Shown here in pieces: positions 1 through 14,827 of a DNA stretch of 64,000 nucleotides. Each line of letters begins with the position of its first letter. Within the stretch, counting starts at the first letter, position 1. Location of the stretch: NCBI GenBank assembly GCA_963680875.1, contig OY804579.1, positions 31,915,804 through 31,979,803 of the forward strand. Direction: 5' to 3'. The notes beneath the pieces were generated by a model that was not told the DNA's origin, made no database searches, and saw only the letters and a program-made list of their open reading frames with translations. A program made the translations under genes and the position numbers. The stretch is from Bathymodiolus brooksi. Lineage: Eukaryota; Mollusca; Bivalvia; Mytilida; Modiolidae.

Positions 1-3000
1 TGGAATAACCTTCATCGGATACGCTCAGTCAAATGATTGGAATAACCTTCATCGGATTCGCTCAGTCAAAAGATTGGAATAACCTTCATCGGATACGCTC
101 ATAGTCAAAAGATTGGAATAAGCTTCATCGGTTATGCTCACAATCAAAAGATTGGAAAAACCTTCATCAGATACGTTCACAGTTAAAATATTGGAATAAC
201 CTTCATCGGATACGCTCACAGTCAAAAGATTGGAATAACCTTCATCGGATACGCTCACAGTCAAATGATTGGAACAACCTTCATCGGATTCGCTCAGTCA
301 AAAGATTGGAATAACCTTCATCGGATATGCTCATTCAAAAGATTGGAATAACCTTCATCGGATACCCTCACAGTCAAAAGATTGGAATAACCTTCATCGG
401 ATACGCTCAGTCAAAAGATTGGAATAACCTTCATCGGATATGCTCATTCAAAAGATTGGAATAACCTTCATCGGATACGTTCCCAGTCAAAAGATTGGAA
501 TAACCTTCATCAGATACGTTCACAGTTAAAATATTGGAATAACCTTCATCGGATACGCTCACAGTCAAAAGATTGGAATAACCTTCATCGGATACGCTCA
601 CAGTCAAATGATTGGAATAACCTTCATCGGATTCGCTCAGTCAAAAGATTGGAATAACCTTCATCGGATATGCTCATTCAAAAGATTGGAATAACCTTCA
701 TCGGATTCCCTCACAGTCAAAAGATTGGAATAACCTTCATCGGATACGCTCAGTCAAAAGATTGGAATAACCTTCATCGGATATGCTCATTCAAAAGATT
801 GGAATAACCTTCATCGGATACGTTTCCAGTCAAAAGATTGGAATAACCTTCATCGGATACGCTCAGTCAAACGATTGGAATAACCTTCATCGGATACGCT
901 CACAGCCAAAAGATTGGAATAAGCTTAATCGGATACGCTCACAGTCAAAAGATTGGAATAATCTTCATCGGATACGCTCACAGTCAAAAGATTGGAATAA
1001 CCTTCATCGGATACGCTCACAGTCAAAAGATTGGAATAACCTTCATCGGATACGGTCACAGTCTAAAGATTGGAATAACATTCATCGGATACGCTCACAG
1101 TCAAACGATTGGAATAACCTTCATCGGATACGCTCACAGTCAAACGATTGGAATAACCTTCATCGGATACGCTCACAGTCAAAAGATTGGAATAACCTTC
1201 ATCGGATACGCCCACAGTCAAAAGATTGGAATAACCTTCATCTGATACGCTCACAGTCAAAAGATTGGAATAACCTTCATCGGATACGCTCACAGTCAAA
1301 AGATTGGAATAACCTTCATCGGATACGCTCACAGACAAACGATTGGAATAACCTTCATCGGATACGCTCACAGTCAAACGGTTGGAATAACCTTCATCGG
1401 ATACGCTCACAGTCAAAAGATTTGAATAACCTTCATCGGATACGCTCACAATCAAAAGATTGGAATATCATTCATCAGATACGCTCACAGTCAAATGATT
1501 GGAATAACCTTCGTCGGATACGCTCATAGTCAAAAGATTGGAATAAGCTTCATCGGTTATGCTCACAATCAAAAGATTGGAAAAACCTTCATCAGATACG
1601 TTCACAGTCAAAATACTGGAATAACCTTCTTCGGATACGCTCACAGTCAAAAGATTGGAATAACCTTCATCGGACACGCTCACGGTCAAATCATTGGAAT
1701 AACCTTCATCGGATTCGCTCAGTCAAAAGATTGGAATAACCTTCATCGGATACGCTCACAGTCAAAAGATTGGAATAACCTTCATCGGATACGCTCACAG
1801 TCAAACGATTGGAATAACCTTCATCGGATACGCTCACAGACAAAAGATTGGAATAAGTTTCATCGGATACGCTCACAGTCAAAAGATTGGAATAAACTTA
1901 ATCGGATACGCTCACAGTCAAAAGATTGGAATAATCTTCTCGGATACGCTCACAGTCAAAAGATTGGAATAACCTTCATCAGATACGCTTCAGTCAAAAG
2001 ATTGGAATAACCTTCATCGGATACGCTCACAGTCAAAAGATTGGAATAACCTTCATCGGATACGCTCACAGTCAAACGATTGGAATAACCTTCATCGGAT
2101 ACGCTCATAGTCAAAAGATTGGAATAACCTTCATCGGATACGCTCACAGTCAAAAGATTGGAATAACCTTCATCTGATACGCTCACAGTAAAAAGATTGG
2201 AATAACCTTCATCGGATACGCTCACAGTCAAAAGATTGGAATAACCTTCATCGGATACCCTCACAGTCAAACGATTGGAATAACCTCCATCGGATACGCT
2301 CACAGTCAAACGATTGGAATAACATTCATCGAATACGCTCACAGTTAAAAGATTGGAATAACCTTCATCGGATACGCTCACAGTCAAAAGATTGGAATAA
2401 CCTTCATCGGATACGCTCACAATCAAAAGATTGGAATAACCTTCATCGGATTCGCTCATAGTCAAAAGATTGGTATAACCTTCATCAGATACGTTCAGAG
2501 TTAAAATATTGGAATAACCTTCATCGGATACGCTCACCGTCAAAAGATTGGAATAACCTTCATCGGATTCGCTCAGTCAAAAGATTGGAATAACCTTCAT
2601 CGGATATGCTCATTCAAAAGATTGGAATAACCTTCATCGGATATGCTCATTCAAAAGATTGGAATAACCTTCATCGGATACATTCCCAGTCAAAAGATTG
2701 GAATAACCTTCATCGGATACGCTCACAGTCAAACGATTGGAATAACCTTCATCTGATACGCTCACAGCCAAAAGATTGGAATAAGCTTCATCGGATACGC
2801 TCATAGTCAAAAGATTGGAATAATCTTCATCGGATACGCTCACAGTCAAAAGATTGGAATAATCTTCATCGGATACGCTCACAGTCAAAAGATTGGAATA
2901 ACCTTCATCAGATACGCTTCACAGTCAACAGATCGGAATAACCTTCATCGGATACGCTCACAGTCAAAAGATTGGAATAACCTTCATCGGATACGCTCAC

Positions 3001-3526
3001 AGTCAAAAGATTGGAATAACCTTCATCGGATATGCTCATAGTCAAAAGATTGGAATAACCTTCATCGGATATGCTCACAGTCAAAAGATTGGAATAACCT
3101 TCATCGGATATGCTCACAGTCAAAAGATTGGAATAACCTTCATCAGATACGTTCACAGTCCAAAGATTGGAATAACCTGCATCGGATACGCTGACAGTCA
3201 AAAGATTGGGATAACCTTCATCAGATACGCTCACAGTCAAACGATTGGAATAACCTTCATCGGATACGCTCACAGTCAAAAGATTGGAATAACCTTCATT
3301 GGATACGCTCACAGTCAAAAAATTGGAATAACCTTCATCGGATACGCTCACAGTCAAAAGATTGGAATAACCTTCATCGGATACGCTCACAGTCAAAAGA
3401 TTGGAATAACCTTCATCTGATACGCTCACAGTCAAAAGATTGGAATAACCTTCATCGGATACGCCCACAGTCAAAAGATTGGAATAACCTTCATCTGATA
3501 CGCTCACAGTCAAAAGATTGGAATAA
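1..3526 (+). repeat. Large duplicated block in array 1, copy A
   Basis: This stretch reappears at 6739-10264 with a constant offset of 6738 bp. Frames translated from both copies are identical over every segment compared (for example 783-1529 and 7521-8267), so the copies are near-identical at DNA level. The match ends at 3527, where AAGCTT stands against AACCTT in the other copy. The true left end is outside the window. This indicates recent unequal exchange or an assembly duplication. Confidence 0.9.
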
Positions 3527-6500
3527 GCTTAATCGGATACGCTCACAGTCAAAAGATTGGAATAATCTTCATCGGATACGCTCACAGTCAAAAGATTGGA
3601 ATAACCTTCATCAGATACGCTTCACAGTCAACAGATCGGAATAACCTTCATCGGAATCGCTCACAGTCAAAAGATTGGAATAACCTTCATCGGATACGCT
3701 CACAGTCAAAAGATTGGAATAACCTTCATCGGATATACTCATAGTCAAAAGATTGGAATAACCTTCATCGGATATGCTCAGTCAAAAGATTGGAATAACC
3801 TTCATCAGATACGTTCACAGTCCAAAGATTGGAATAACCTTCATCGGATACGCTCACAGTCAACAGATTGGGATAACCTTCATCGGATACGCTCACAGTC
3901 AAACGATTGGAATAACCTTCATCGGATACGCTCACAGTCAAAAGATTGGAATAACCTTCATCGGATACGCCCACATTCAAAAGATTGGAATAACTTTCAT
4001 CTGATACGCTCACAGTCAAAAGATTGGAATAACCTTCATCGGATACGCTCACAGTCAAAAGATTGGAATAACCTTCATCGGATACGCTCACAGTCAAACG
4101 ATTGGAATAACCTTCATCGGATACGCTCACATTCAAACGATTGGAATAACCTTCATCGGATACGCTCACAGTCAAAAGATTTGAATAACCTTCATCGGAT
4201 ACGCTCACAATCAAAAGATTAGAATAACATTCATCAGATACGCTCACAGTCAAAAGATTGGAATAACCTTCGTCGGATACGCTCATAGTCAAAAGATTGG
4301 AATAAGCTTCATCGGTTATGCTCACAATCAAAAGATTGGAAAAACCTTCATCAGATACGTTCACAGTCAAAATACTGGAATAACCTTCTTCGGATACGCT
4401 CACAGTCAAAAGATTGGAATAACCTTCATCGGACACGCTCACGGTCAAATGATTGGAATAACCTTCATCGGATTCGCTCAGTCAAAAGATTGGAATAACC
4501 TTCATCGGATACGCTCACAGTCAAAAGATTGGAATAACCTTCATCGGATATGCTCATTCAAAAGATTGGAATAACCTTCATCGGATACGCTCACAGTCAA
4601 AAGATTGGAATAACCTTCATCGGATACGCTCACAGTCAAACGATTGGAATAACCTTCATCGGATACGCTCACAGTCAAAAGATTGGAATAAGATTCATCG
4701 GATACGCTCACAGTCAAAAGATTGGAATAAACTTAATCGGATACGCTCACAGTCAAAAGATTGGAATAACCTTCATCAGATACGCTTCAGTCAAAAGATC
4801 GGAATAACCTTCATCGGATACGCTCACAGTCAAAAGATTGGAATAACCTTCATCGGATACGCTCACAGTCAAAAGATTGGAAAAACCTTCATCGGATATT
4901 CTCATAGTCAAAAGATTGGAATAACTTCATCGGATACGCTCATAGTCAAACGATAGGAATATCCTTCATCGGATACGCTCACAGTCAAAAGATTGGAATA
5001 ACCTTCATTGGATACGCTCACAGTCAAACGATTGGAATAACCTTCATCGGATACGCTCACAGTCAAAAGATTGGAATAACCTTCATCGGATACGCTCACA
5101 GTCAAAAGATTGGAATAACCTTCATCTGATACGCTCACAGTAAAGAGATTGGAATAACCTTCATCGGATACGCTCACAGTCAAAAGATTGGAATAACCTT
5201 CATCGGATACCCTCACAGTCAATGATTGGAATAACCTTCATCGGATACGCTCACAGTCAAACGATTGGAATAACATTCATCGAATACGCTCACAGTCAAA
5301 AGATTGGAATAACCTTCATCGGATACGCTCACAGTCAAACGATTGGAATAACCTTCATCGGATACGCTCACAATCAAAAGATTGGAATAACATTCATCGG
5401 ATTCGCTCATAGTCAAAAGATTGGTATAACCTTCATCAGATACGTTCAGATTTAAAATATTGGAATAACCTTCATCGGATACGCTCACCGTCAAAAGATT
5501 GGAATAACCTTCATCGGATTCGCTCAGTCAAAAGATTGGAATAACCTTCATCGGATATGCTCATTCAAAAGATTGGAATAACCTTCATCGGATATGCTCA
5601 TTCAAAAGATTGGAATAACCTTCATCGGATACGTTCCCAGTCAAAAGATTGGAATACCCTTCATCGGATACGCTCACAGTCAAACGATTGGAATAACCTT
5701 CATCGGATACGCTCACAGCCAAAAGATTGGAATAAGCTTCATCGGATACGCTCACAGTCAAAAGATTGGAATAACCTTCATCGGATACGCTCACAGTCAA
5801 AAGATTGGAATAACCTTCATCGGATACGCTCACAGTCTAACGATTGGAATAACCTTCATCGGATACGCTCACAGTCAAAAGATTGGAATAACCTTCATCG
5901 GATACGCCCACAGTCAAAAGATTGGAATAAGCTTAATCGGATACGCTCACAGTCAAAAGATTGGAATAACCTTCATCGGATACGCTCACAGTCAAACGAT
6001 TGGAATAACCTTCATCGGATACGCTCACAGTCAAACGATTGGAATAAACTTCATCGGATATGCTCACAGTCAAAAATTGGAATAACCTTCATCTGATACG
6101 CTCACAGTCAAACGATTGGAATAACCTTCATCGGATACGTTCACAGTCAAAAGATTGGAATAACCTTCATCGGATACGCTCAGTCAAAAGATTGGAATAA
6201 CCTTCATCTGATACGCTCACAGTCAAAAGATTGGAATAACCTTCATCGGATACGCTCACAGTCAAAAGATTGGAATAACCTTCATCGGATACCCTCACAG
6301 TCAAACGATTGGAATAAACTTCATCGGATACGCTCACAGTAAAACGATTGGAATAACATTCATCGAATACGCTCACAGTCAAAAGATTGGAATAAGCTTA
6401 ATCGGAAACGCCCACAATCAAAAGATTGGAATAACATTCATCGGATACGCTCACAGTCAAAAGGTTGGGATAACCTTCGTCGGATATGCTCATAGTCAAA

Positions 6501-6738
6501 AGATTGGAATAAGCTTCATCGGTTATGCTCACAATCAAAAGATTGGAATAACATTCATCGGATACGCTCACAGTCAAAAGATTGGAATAACCTTCGTCGG
6601 ATATGCTCATAGTCAAAAGATTGGAATAAGCTTCATCGGTTATGCTCACAATCAAAAGATTGGAAAAACCTTCATCAGATACGTTCACAGTTAAAATATT
6701 GGAATAACCTTCATCGGATACGCTCACAGTCAAAAGAT

Positions 6739-9700
6739 TGGAATAACCTTCATCGGATACGCTCAGTCAAATGATTGGAATAACCTTCATCGGATTCGCT
6801 CAGTCAAAAGATTGGAATAACCTTCATCGGATACGCTCATAGTCAAAAGATTGGAATAAGCTTCATCGGTTATGCTCACAATCAAAAGATTGGAAAAACC
6901 TTCATCAGATACGTTCACAGTTAAAATATTGGAATAACCTTCATCGGATACGCTCACAGTCAAAAGATTGGAATAACCTTCATCGGATACGCTCACAGTC
7001 AAATGATTGGAACAACCTTCATCGGATTCGCTCAGTCAAAAGATTGGAATAACCTTCATCGGATATGCTCATTCAAAAGATTGGAATAACCTTCATCGGA
7101 TACCCTCACAGTCAAAAGATTGGAATAACCTTCATCGGATACGCTCAGTCAAAAGATTGGAATAACCTTCATCGGATATGCTCATTCAAAAGATTGGAAT
7201 AACCTTCATCGGATACGTTCCCAGTCAAAAGATTGGAATAACCTTCATCAGATACGTTCACAGTTAAAATATTGGAATAACCTTCATCGGATACGCTCAC
7301 AGTCAAAAGATTGGAATAACCTTCATCGGATACGCTCACAGTCAAATGATTGGAATAACCTTCATCGGATTCGCTCAGTCAAAAGATTGGAATAACCTTC
7401 ATCGGATATGCTCATTCAAAAGATTGGAATAACCTTCATCGGATTCCCTCACAGTCAAAAGATTGGAATAACCTTCATCGGATACGCTCAGTCAAAAGAT
7501 TGGAATAACCTTCATCGGATATGCTCATTCAAAAGATTGGAATAACCTTCATCGGATACGTTTCCAGTCAAAAGATTGGAATAACCTTCATCGGATACGC
7601 TCAGTCAAACGATTGGAATAACCTTCATCGGATACGCTCACAGCCAAAAGATTGGAATAAGCTTAATCGGATACGCTCACAGTCAAAAGATTGGAATAAT
7701 CTTCATCGGATACGCTCACAGTCAAAAGATTGGAATAACCTTCATCGGATACGCTCACAGTCAAAAGATTGGAATAACCTTCATCGGATACGGTCACAGT
7801 CTAAAGATTGGAATAACATTCATCGGATACGCTCACAGTCAAACGATTGGAATAACCTTCATCGGATACGCTCACAGTCAAACGATTGGAATAACCTTCA
7901 TCGGATACGCTCACAGTCAAAAGATTGGAATAACCTTCATCGGATACGCCCACAGTCAAAAGATTGGAATAACCTTCATCTGATACGCTCACAGTCAAAA
8001 GATTGGAATAACCTTCATCGGATACGCTCACAGTCAAAAGATTGGAATAACCTTCATCGGATACGCTCACAGACAAACGATTGGAATAACCTTCATCGGA
8101 TACGCTCACAGTCAAACGGTTGGAATAACCTTCATCGGATACGCTCACAGTCAAAAGATTTGAATAACCTTCATCGGATACGCTCACAATCAAAAGATTG
8201 GAATATCATTCATCAGATACGCTCACAGTCAAATGATTGGAATAACCTTCGTCGGATACGCTCATAGTCAAAAGATTGGAATAAGCTTCATCGGTTATGC
8301 TCACAATCAAAAGATTGGAAAAACCTTCATCAGATACGTTCACAGTCAAAATACTGGAATAACCTTCTTCGGATACGCTCACAGTCAAAAGATTGGAATA
8401 ACCTTCATCGGACACGCTCACGGTCAAATCATTGGAATAACCTTCATCGGATTCGCTCAGTCAAAAGATTGGAATAACCTTCATCGGATACGCTCACAGT
8501 CAAAAGATTGGAATAACCTTCATCGGATACGCTCACAGTCAAACGATTGGAATAACCTTCATCGGATACGCTCACAGACAAAAGATTGGAATAAGTTTCA
8601 TCGGATACGCTCACAGTCAAAAGATTGGAATAAACTTAATCGGATACGCTCACAGTCAAAAGATTGGAATAATCTTCTCGGATACGCTCACAGTCAAAAG
8701 ATTGGAATAACCTTCATCAGATACGCTTCAGTCAAAAGATTGGAATAACCTTCATCGGATACGCTCACAGTCAAAAGATTGGAATAACCTTCATCGGATA
8801 CGCTCACAGTCAAACGATTGGAATAACCTTCATCGGATACGCTCATAGTCAAAAGATTGGAATAACCTTCATCGGATACGCTCACAGTCAAAAGATTGGA
8901 ATAACCTTCATCTGATACGCTCACAGTAAAAAGATTGGAATAACCTTCATCGGATACGCTCACAGTCAAAAGATTGGAATAACCTTCATCGGATACCCTC
9001 ACAGTCAAACGATTGGAATAACCTCCATCGGATACGCTCACAGTCAAACGATTGGAATAACATTCATCGAATACGCTCACAGTTAAAAGATTGGAATAAC
9101 CTTCATCGGATACGCTCACAGTCAAAAGATTGGAATAACCTTCATCGGATACGCTCACAATCAAAAGATTGGAATAACCTTCATCGGATTCGCTCATAGT
9201 CAAAAGATTGGTATAACCTTCATCAGATACGTTCAGAGTTAAAATATTGGAATAACCTTCATCGGATACGCTCACCGTCAAAAGATTGGAATAACCTTCA
9301 TCGGATTCGCTCAGTCAAAAGATTGGAATAACCTTCATCGGATATGCTCATTCAAAAGATTGGAATAACCTTCATCGGATATGCTCATTCAAAAGATTGG
9401 AATAACCTTCATCGGATACATTCCCAGTCAAAAGATTGGAATAACCTTCATCGGATACGCTCACAGTCAAACGATTGGAATAACCTTCATCTGATACGCT
9501 CACAGCCAAAAGATTGGAATAAGCTTCATCGGATACGCTCATAGTCAAAAGATTGGAATAATCTTCATCGGATACGCTCACAGTCAAAAGATTGGAATAA
9601 TCTTCATCGGATACGCTCACAGTCAAAAGATTGGAATAACCTTCATCAGATACGCTTCACAGTCAACAGATCGGAATAACCTTCATCGGATACGCTCACA

Positions 9701-10264
9701 GTCAAAAGATTGGAATAACCTTCATCGGATACGCTCACAGTCAAAAGATTGGAATAACCTTCATCGGATATGCTCATAGTCAAAAGATTGGAATAACCTT
9801 CATCGGATATGCTCACAGTCAAAAGATTGGAATAACCTTCATCGGATATGCTCACAGTCAAAAGATTGGAATAACCTTCATCAGATACGTTCACAGTCCA
9901 AAGATTGGAATAACCTGCATCGGATACGCTGACAGTCAAAAGATTGGGATAACCTTCATCAGATACGCTCACAGTCAAACGATTGGAATAACCTTCATCG
10001 GATACGCTCACAGTCAAAAGATTGGAATAACCTTCATTGGATACGCTCACAGTCAAAAAATTGGAATAACCTTCATCGGATACGCTCACAGTCAAAAGAT
10101 TGGAATAACCTTCATCGGATACGCTCACAGTCAAAAGATTGGAATAACCTTCATCTGATACGCTCACAGTCAAAAGATTGGAATAACCTTCATCGGATAC
10201 GCCCACAGTCAAAAGATTGGAATAACCTTCATCTGATACGCTCACAGTCAAAAGATTGGAATAA
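6739..10264 (+). repeat. Large duplicated block in array 1, copy B
   Basis: Second copy of the 3.5-kb block at 1-3526, with the same monomer-variant order and the same positions of 37-bp monomers. The sequence 5' of 6739 is ordinary array, so the left junction is not marked by a unique sequence. Confidence 0.9.
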
Positions 10265-10368
10265 CCTTCATCGGATACGCTCACAGTCAAAAGATTGGAA
10301 TAACCTTCATCGGATACGCTCACAGACAAACGATTGGAATAACCTTCATCGGATACGCTCACAGTCAA

Positions 10369-13104
10369 ACGATTGGAATAACCTTCATCGGATACGTTCA
10401 GTCAAAAGATTGGAATAACCTTCATCGGATACGCTCACAGTCAAAAGATTGGAATAACCTTCATCGGATACGCTCACAATCAAAAGATTGGAATAACATT
10501 CATCAGATACGCTCACAGTCAAAAGATTGGAATAACCTTCGTCGGATACGCGCATAGTCAAAAGATTGGAATAAGCTTCATCGGTTATGCTCACAATCAA
10601 CAGATTGGAAAAACCTTCATCAGATACGTTCACAGTCAAAATACTGGAATAACCTTCATCGGATACGCTCACAGTCAAATGATTGGAATAACCTTCATCG
10701 GATTCGCTCAGTCAAAAGATTGGAATAACCTGCATCGGATATGCTCACAGTCAAAAGATTGAAATAACCTTCATCGGATACGCTCACAGTCAAACGATTG
10801 GAATAACCTTCATCGGATACGCTCACAGTCAAACGATTGGAATAACATTCATCAGATACGTTCACAGTCCAAAGATTGGAATAACCTGCATCGGATACGC
10901 TGACAGTCAAAAGATTGGGATAACCTTCATCAGATACGCTCACAGTCAAACGATTGGAATAACCTTCATCGGATACGCTCACAGTCAAAAGATTGGAATA
11001 ACCTTCATTGGATACGCTCACAGTCAAAAAATTGGAATAACCTTCATCGGATACGCTCACAGTCAAAAGATTGGAATAACCTTCATCGGATACGCTCACA
11101 GTCAAAAGATTGGAATAACCTTCATCTGATACGCTCACAGTCAAAAGATTGGAATAACCTTCATCGGATACGCCCACAGTCAAAAGATTGGAATAACCTT
11201 CATCTGATACGCTCACAGTCAAAAGATTGGAATAACCTTCATCGGATACGCTCACAGTCAAAAGATTGGAATAACCTTCATCGGATACGCTCACAGACAA
11301 ACGATTGGAATAACCTTCATCGGATACGCTCACAGTCAAACGATTGGAATAACCTTCATCGGATACGTTCAGTCAAAAGATTGGAATAACCTTCATCGGA
11401 TACGCTCACAGTCAAAAGATTGGAATAAGCTTCATCGGATACGCTCACAATCAAAAGATTGGAATAACATTCATCAGATACGCTCACAGTCAAAAGATTG
11501 GAATAACCTTCGTCGGATACGCGCATAGTCAAAAGATTGGAATAAGCTTCATCGGTTATGCTCACAATCAACAGATTGGAAAAACCTTCATCAGATACGT
11601 TCACAGTCAAAATACTGGAATAACCTTCATCGGATACGCTCACAGTCAAATGATTGGAATAACCTTCATCGGATTCGCTCAGTCAAAAGATTGGAATAAC
11701 CTGCATCGGATATGCTCACAGTCAAAAGATTGAAATAACCTTCATCGGATACGCTCACAGTCAAACGATTGGAATAACCTTCATCGGATACGCTCACAGT
11801 CAAACGATTAGAATAACATTCATCGAATACGCTCACAGTCAAAAGATTGGAATAACCTTCATCGGATACGCTCACAGTCAAAAGATTGGAATAACCTTCA
11901 TCGGATACCCTCACAGTCAAACGATTGGAATAACCTTCATCGGATACGCTCACAGTCAAACGATTGGAATAACATTCATCGAATACGCTCACAGTCAAAA
12001 GATTGGAATAACCTTCATCGGATACGCTCACAGTCAAAAGATTGGAATAACCTTCATCGGATACGCTCACAATCAAAAGATTGGAATAACATTCATCGGA
12101 TTCGCTCATAGTCAAAAGATTGGTATAACCTTCATCAGATACGCTCACAGTCAAAAGATTGGAATAACCTTCATCGGATATGCTCATAGTCAAAAGATTG
12201 GAATAACCTTCATCGGATATGCTCACAGTCAAAAGATTGGAATAACCTTCATCGGATATGCTCACAGTCAAAAGATTGGAATAACCTTCATCAGATACGT
12301 TCACAGTCCAAAGATTGGAATAACCTGCATCGGATACGCTGACAGTCAAAAGATTGGGATAACCTTCATCAGATACGCTCACAGTCAAACGATTGGAATA
12401 ACCTTCATCGGATACGCTCACAGTCAAAAGATTGGAATAACCTTCATTGGATACGCTCACAGTCAAAAAATTGGAATAACCTTCATCGGATACGCTCACA
12501 GTCAAAAGATTGGAATAACCTTCATCGGATACGCTCACAGTCAAAAGATTGGAATAACCTTCATCTGATACGCTCACAGTCAAAAGATTGGAATAACCTT
12601 CATCGGATACGCCCACAGTCAAAAGATTGGAATAACCTTCATCTGATACGCTCACAGTCAAAAGATTGGAATAACCTTCATCGGATACGCTCACAGTCAA
12701 AAGATTGGAATAACCTTCATCGGATACGCTCACAGACAAACGATTGGAATAACCTTCATCGGATACGCTCACAGTCAAACGATTGGAATAACCTTCATCG
12801 GATACGTTCAGTCAAAAGATTGGAATAACCTTCATCGGATACGCTCACAGTCAAAAGATTGGAATAACCTTCATCGGATACGCTCTCAATCAAAAGATTG
12901 GAATAACATTCATCAGATACGCTCACAGTCAAAAGATTGGAATAACCTTCGTCGGATACGCGCATAGTCAAAAGATTGGAATAAGCTTCATCGGTTATGC
13001 TCACAATCAACAGATTGGAAAAACCTTCATCAGATACGTTCACAGTCAAAATACTGGAATAACCTTCATCGGATACGCTCACAGTCAAATGATTGGAATA
13101 ACCT
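10369..13104 (+). repeat. Three higher-order copies within array 1 (offsets 971 and 1439 bp)
   Basis: A recognisable run of variants (CGCGCATAGTC, CAACAGATTGG and AAATACTGG monomers in order) occurs with equivalent ends at 10678, 11649 and 13088. The offsets equal 25 and 37 monomers less 4 bp, which fits two 37-bp forms per higher-order unit. The middle spacing is longer because the 11666-12778 segment contains extra monomers. Differences between copies are few, which points to recent block amplification. Confidence 0.85.
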
Positions 13105-14617
13105 TCATCGGATTCGCTCAGTCAAAAGATTGGAATAACCTGCATCGGATATGCTCACAGTCAAAAGATTGAAATAACCTTCATCGGATACGCTCACAGT
13201 CAAACGATTGGAATAACCTTCATCGGATACGCTCACAGTCAAACGATTGGAATAACATTCATCGAATACGCTCACAGTCAAAAGATTGGAATAACCTTCA
13301 TCGGATACGCTCACAGTCAAAAGATTGGAATAACCTTCATCGGATACCCTCACAGTCAAACGATTGGAATAACCTTCATCGGATACGCTCACAGTCAAAC
13401 GATTGGAATAACATTCATCGAATACGCTCACAGTCAAAAGATTGGAATAACCTTCATCGGATACGCTCACAGTCAAAAGATTGGAATAACCTTCATCGGA
13501 TACGCTCACAATCAAAAGATTGGAATAACATTCATCGGATTCGCTCATAGTCAAAAGATTGGTATAACCTTCATCAGATACGTTCAGAGTTAAAATATTG
13601 GAATAACCTTCATCGGATACGCTCACCGTCAAAAGATTGGAATAACCTTCATCGGATTCGCTCAGTCAAAAGATTGGAATAACCTTCATCGGATATGCTC
13701 ATTCAAAAGATTGGAATAACCTTCATCGGATATGCTCAGAGTCCAAAAATTGGAATAACCTTCATCGGATACGCTCACAGTCAAAAAATTGGGATAACCT
13801 TCATTGGATACGCTCACAGTCAAACGATTGGAATAACCTCCATCGGATACGCTCAGAGTCCAAAAATTGGAATAACCTTCATCGGATACGCTCACAGTCA
13901 AAAGATTGGAATAACCTTCATCGGATATGCTCACAGTCAAAAGATTGGAATAACCTTCATCGGATACGCTCACAGTAAAAAGATTGGAATAACCTTCATC
14001 GGATACGCTCACAGTCAAACGATTGGAATAACCTTCATCGGATACGCTCACAGTCAAACGATTGGAATAACCTTCATCGGATACGCTCACAGTCAAAAGA
14101 TTGGAATAACCTTCATCGGATACGCTCACAGTCAAAAGATTGGAATAATCTTCATCGGATATGCTCACAGTCAAAAGATTGGAATAACCTTCATCGGATA
14201 CACTCACAGTCAAAAGATTGGAATAACCTTCATTGGATACGCTCACAGTCAAAAGATTGGAATAAGCTTCATAGGATACGCTCACAGTCAAAAGATTGGT
14301 ATAAGCTTCATAGGATACGCTCACAGTCAAAAGATTGGTATAAGCTTCATCGGATACGCTAACAGTCAACAGATTGGAATAACCTTCATCGGATACTCTA
14401 AGTCAAAATATTGTAATAACCTTCGTCGAATACGTTCACAGTCAAACGATTGGAATAACCTTCATCGGAAACGCTCACAGTCAAAAGATTGCAATAACCT
14501 TCATCGGATACGCTCACAGTCAAAAGATTGGAATAACCTTCATCGGATACGCTCCCAGTCAAAAGATTGGAAAGTCAAACAATTCAAAAGTCTTTTAGAG
14601 CAAAACAAATAGTACTC

Positions 14618-14760
14618 TGTCGGAACAATTCCAAATTCAAATATCAAAGTCGTAGAAAGAGGCACAATCGATACCCCTAGTACACAAATACATGACCACT
14701 AATTTTCCTGACTTGGTACATGCAATTAAAAAAGGTGGTGGCTTAGGATCATTTTAAGGA
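14618..14760 (+). mobile_element. Dispersed element fragment, copy 1
   Basis: The stretch begins TGTCGGAACAATTCC and contains CGATACCCCTAGTACAC, ACATGACCACTAATTTTCC and GACTTGGTACATGC. It aligns by eye, in the same order, with 28973-29180, where the equivalents are TGTTGGAACAATTCC, CGATACCCATAACACAC and TTTCCTGGTTTAGTACAGGC. Two diverged copies of one dispersed sequence in the same gene indicate a mobile-element remnant. From memory, similar sequence is common in mussel transcripts, but the class is not identified. The rest of the gap 14574-14827 holds only array debris and the polypyrimidine tract before the next exon. Confidence 0.6.
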
Positions 14761-14827
14761 ATCAAGCCTCCCCTCTAAGATAAAATTATATATATGATTT
14801 ATTTGTGACTATTTATTTCTATTGCAG

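Larger units (their letters stand above)
1..14573. repeat. 39-bp minisatellite array (array 1)
   Basis: Tandem array of about 375 monomers, present from the first base, so the left edge is not seen. The usual monomer is 39 bp and includes the block TTGGAATAACCTTCATCGGA. A common shorter form of 37 bp lacks two bases in the CTCACAGTC part (CTCAGTC or CTCATTC). Because 39 is a multiple of three and the monomer has stops in only three of six frames, long open frames arise on both strands, with 13-residue periods such as TVSVSDEGYSNLL (minus) and SQKIGITFIGYAH (plus). The 37-bp forms shift frame repeatedly, and no start context, splice signal or non-repeat coding flank is seen, so I do not call these frames genes. 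The array lies upstream of the exon at 14828, in what is probably an intron of the plus-strand gene. The last monomers degrade at 14560-14600. Confidence 0.97.

Noticed and set aside
1..14573. CRISPR-like array
   Set aside because: There are no unique spacers; the whole unit repeats, the context has introns and a SINE, and no cas genes are present.
9646..14612. Many long ORFs on both strands in array 1 as protein-coding genes
   Set aside because: They follow from a 39-bp monomer without stops in three frames. They start and stop where 37-bp monomers or point changes occur, overlap each other on both strands and have no non-repeat coding part.
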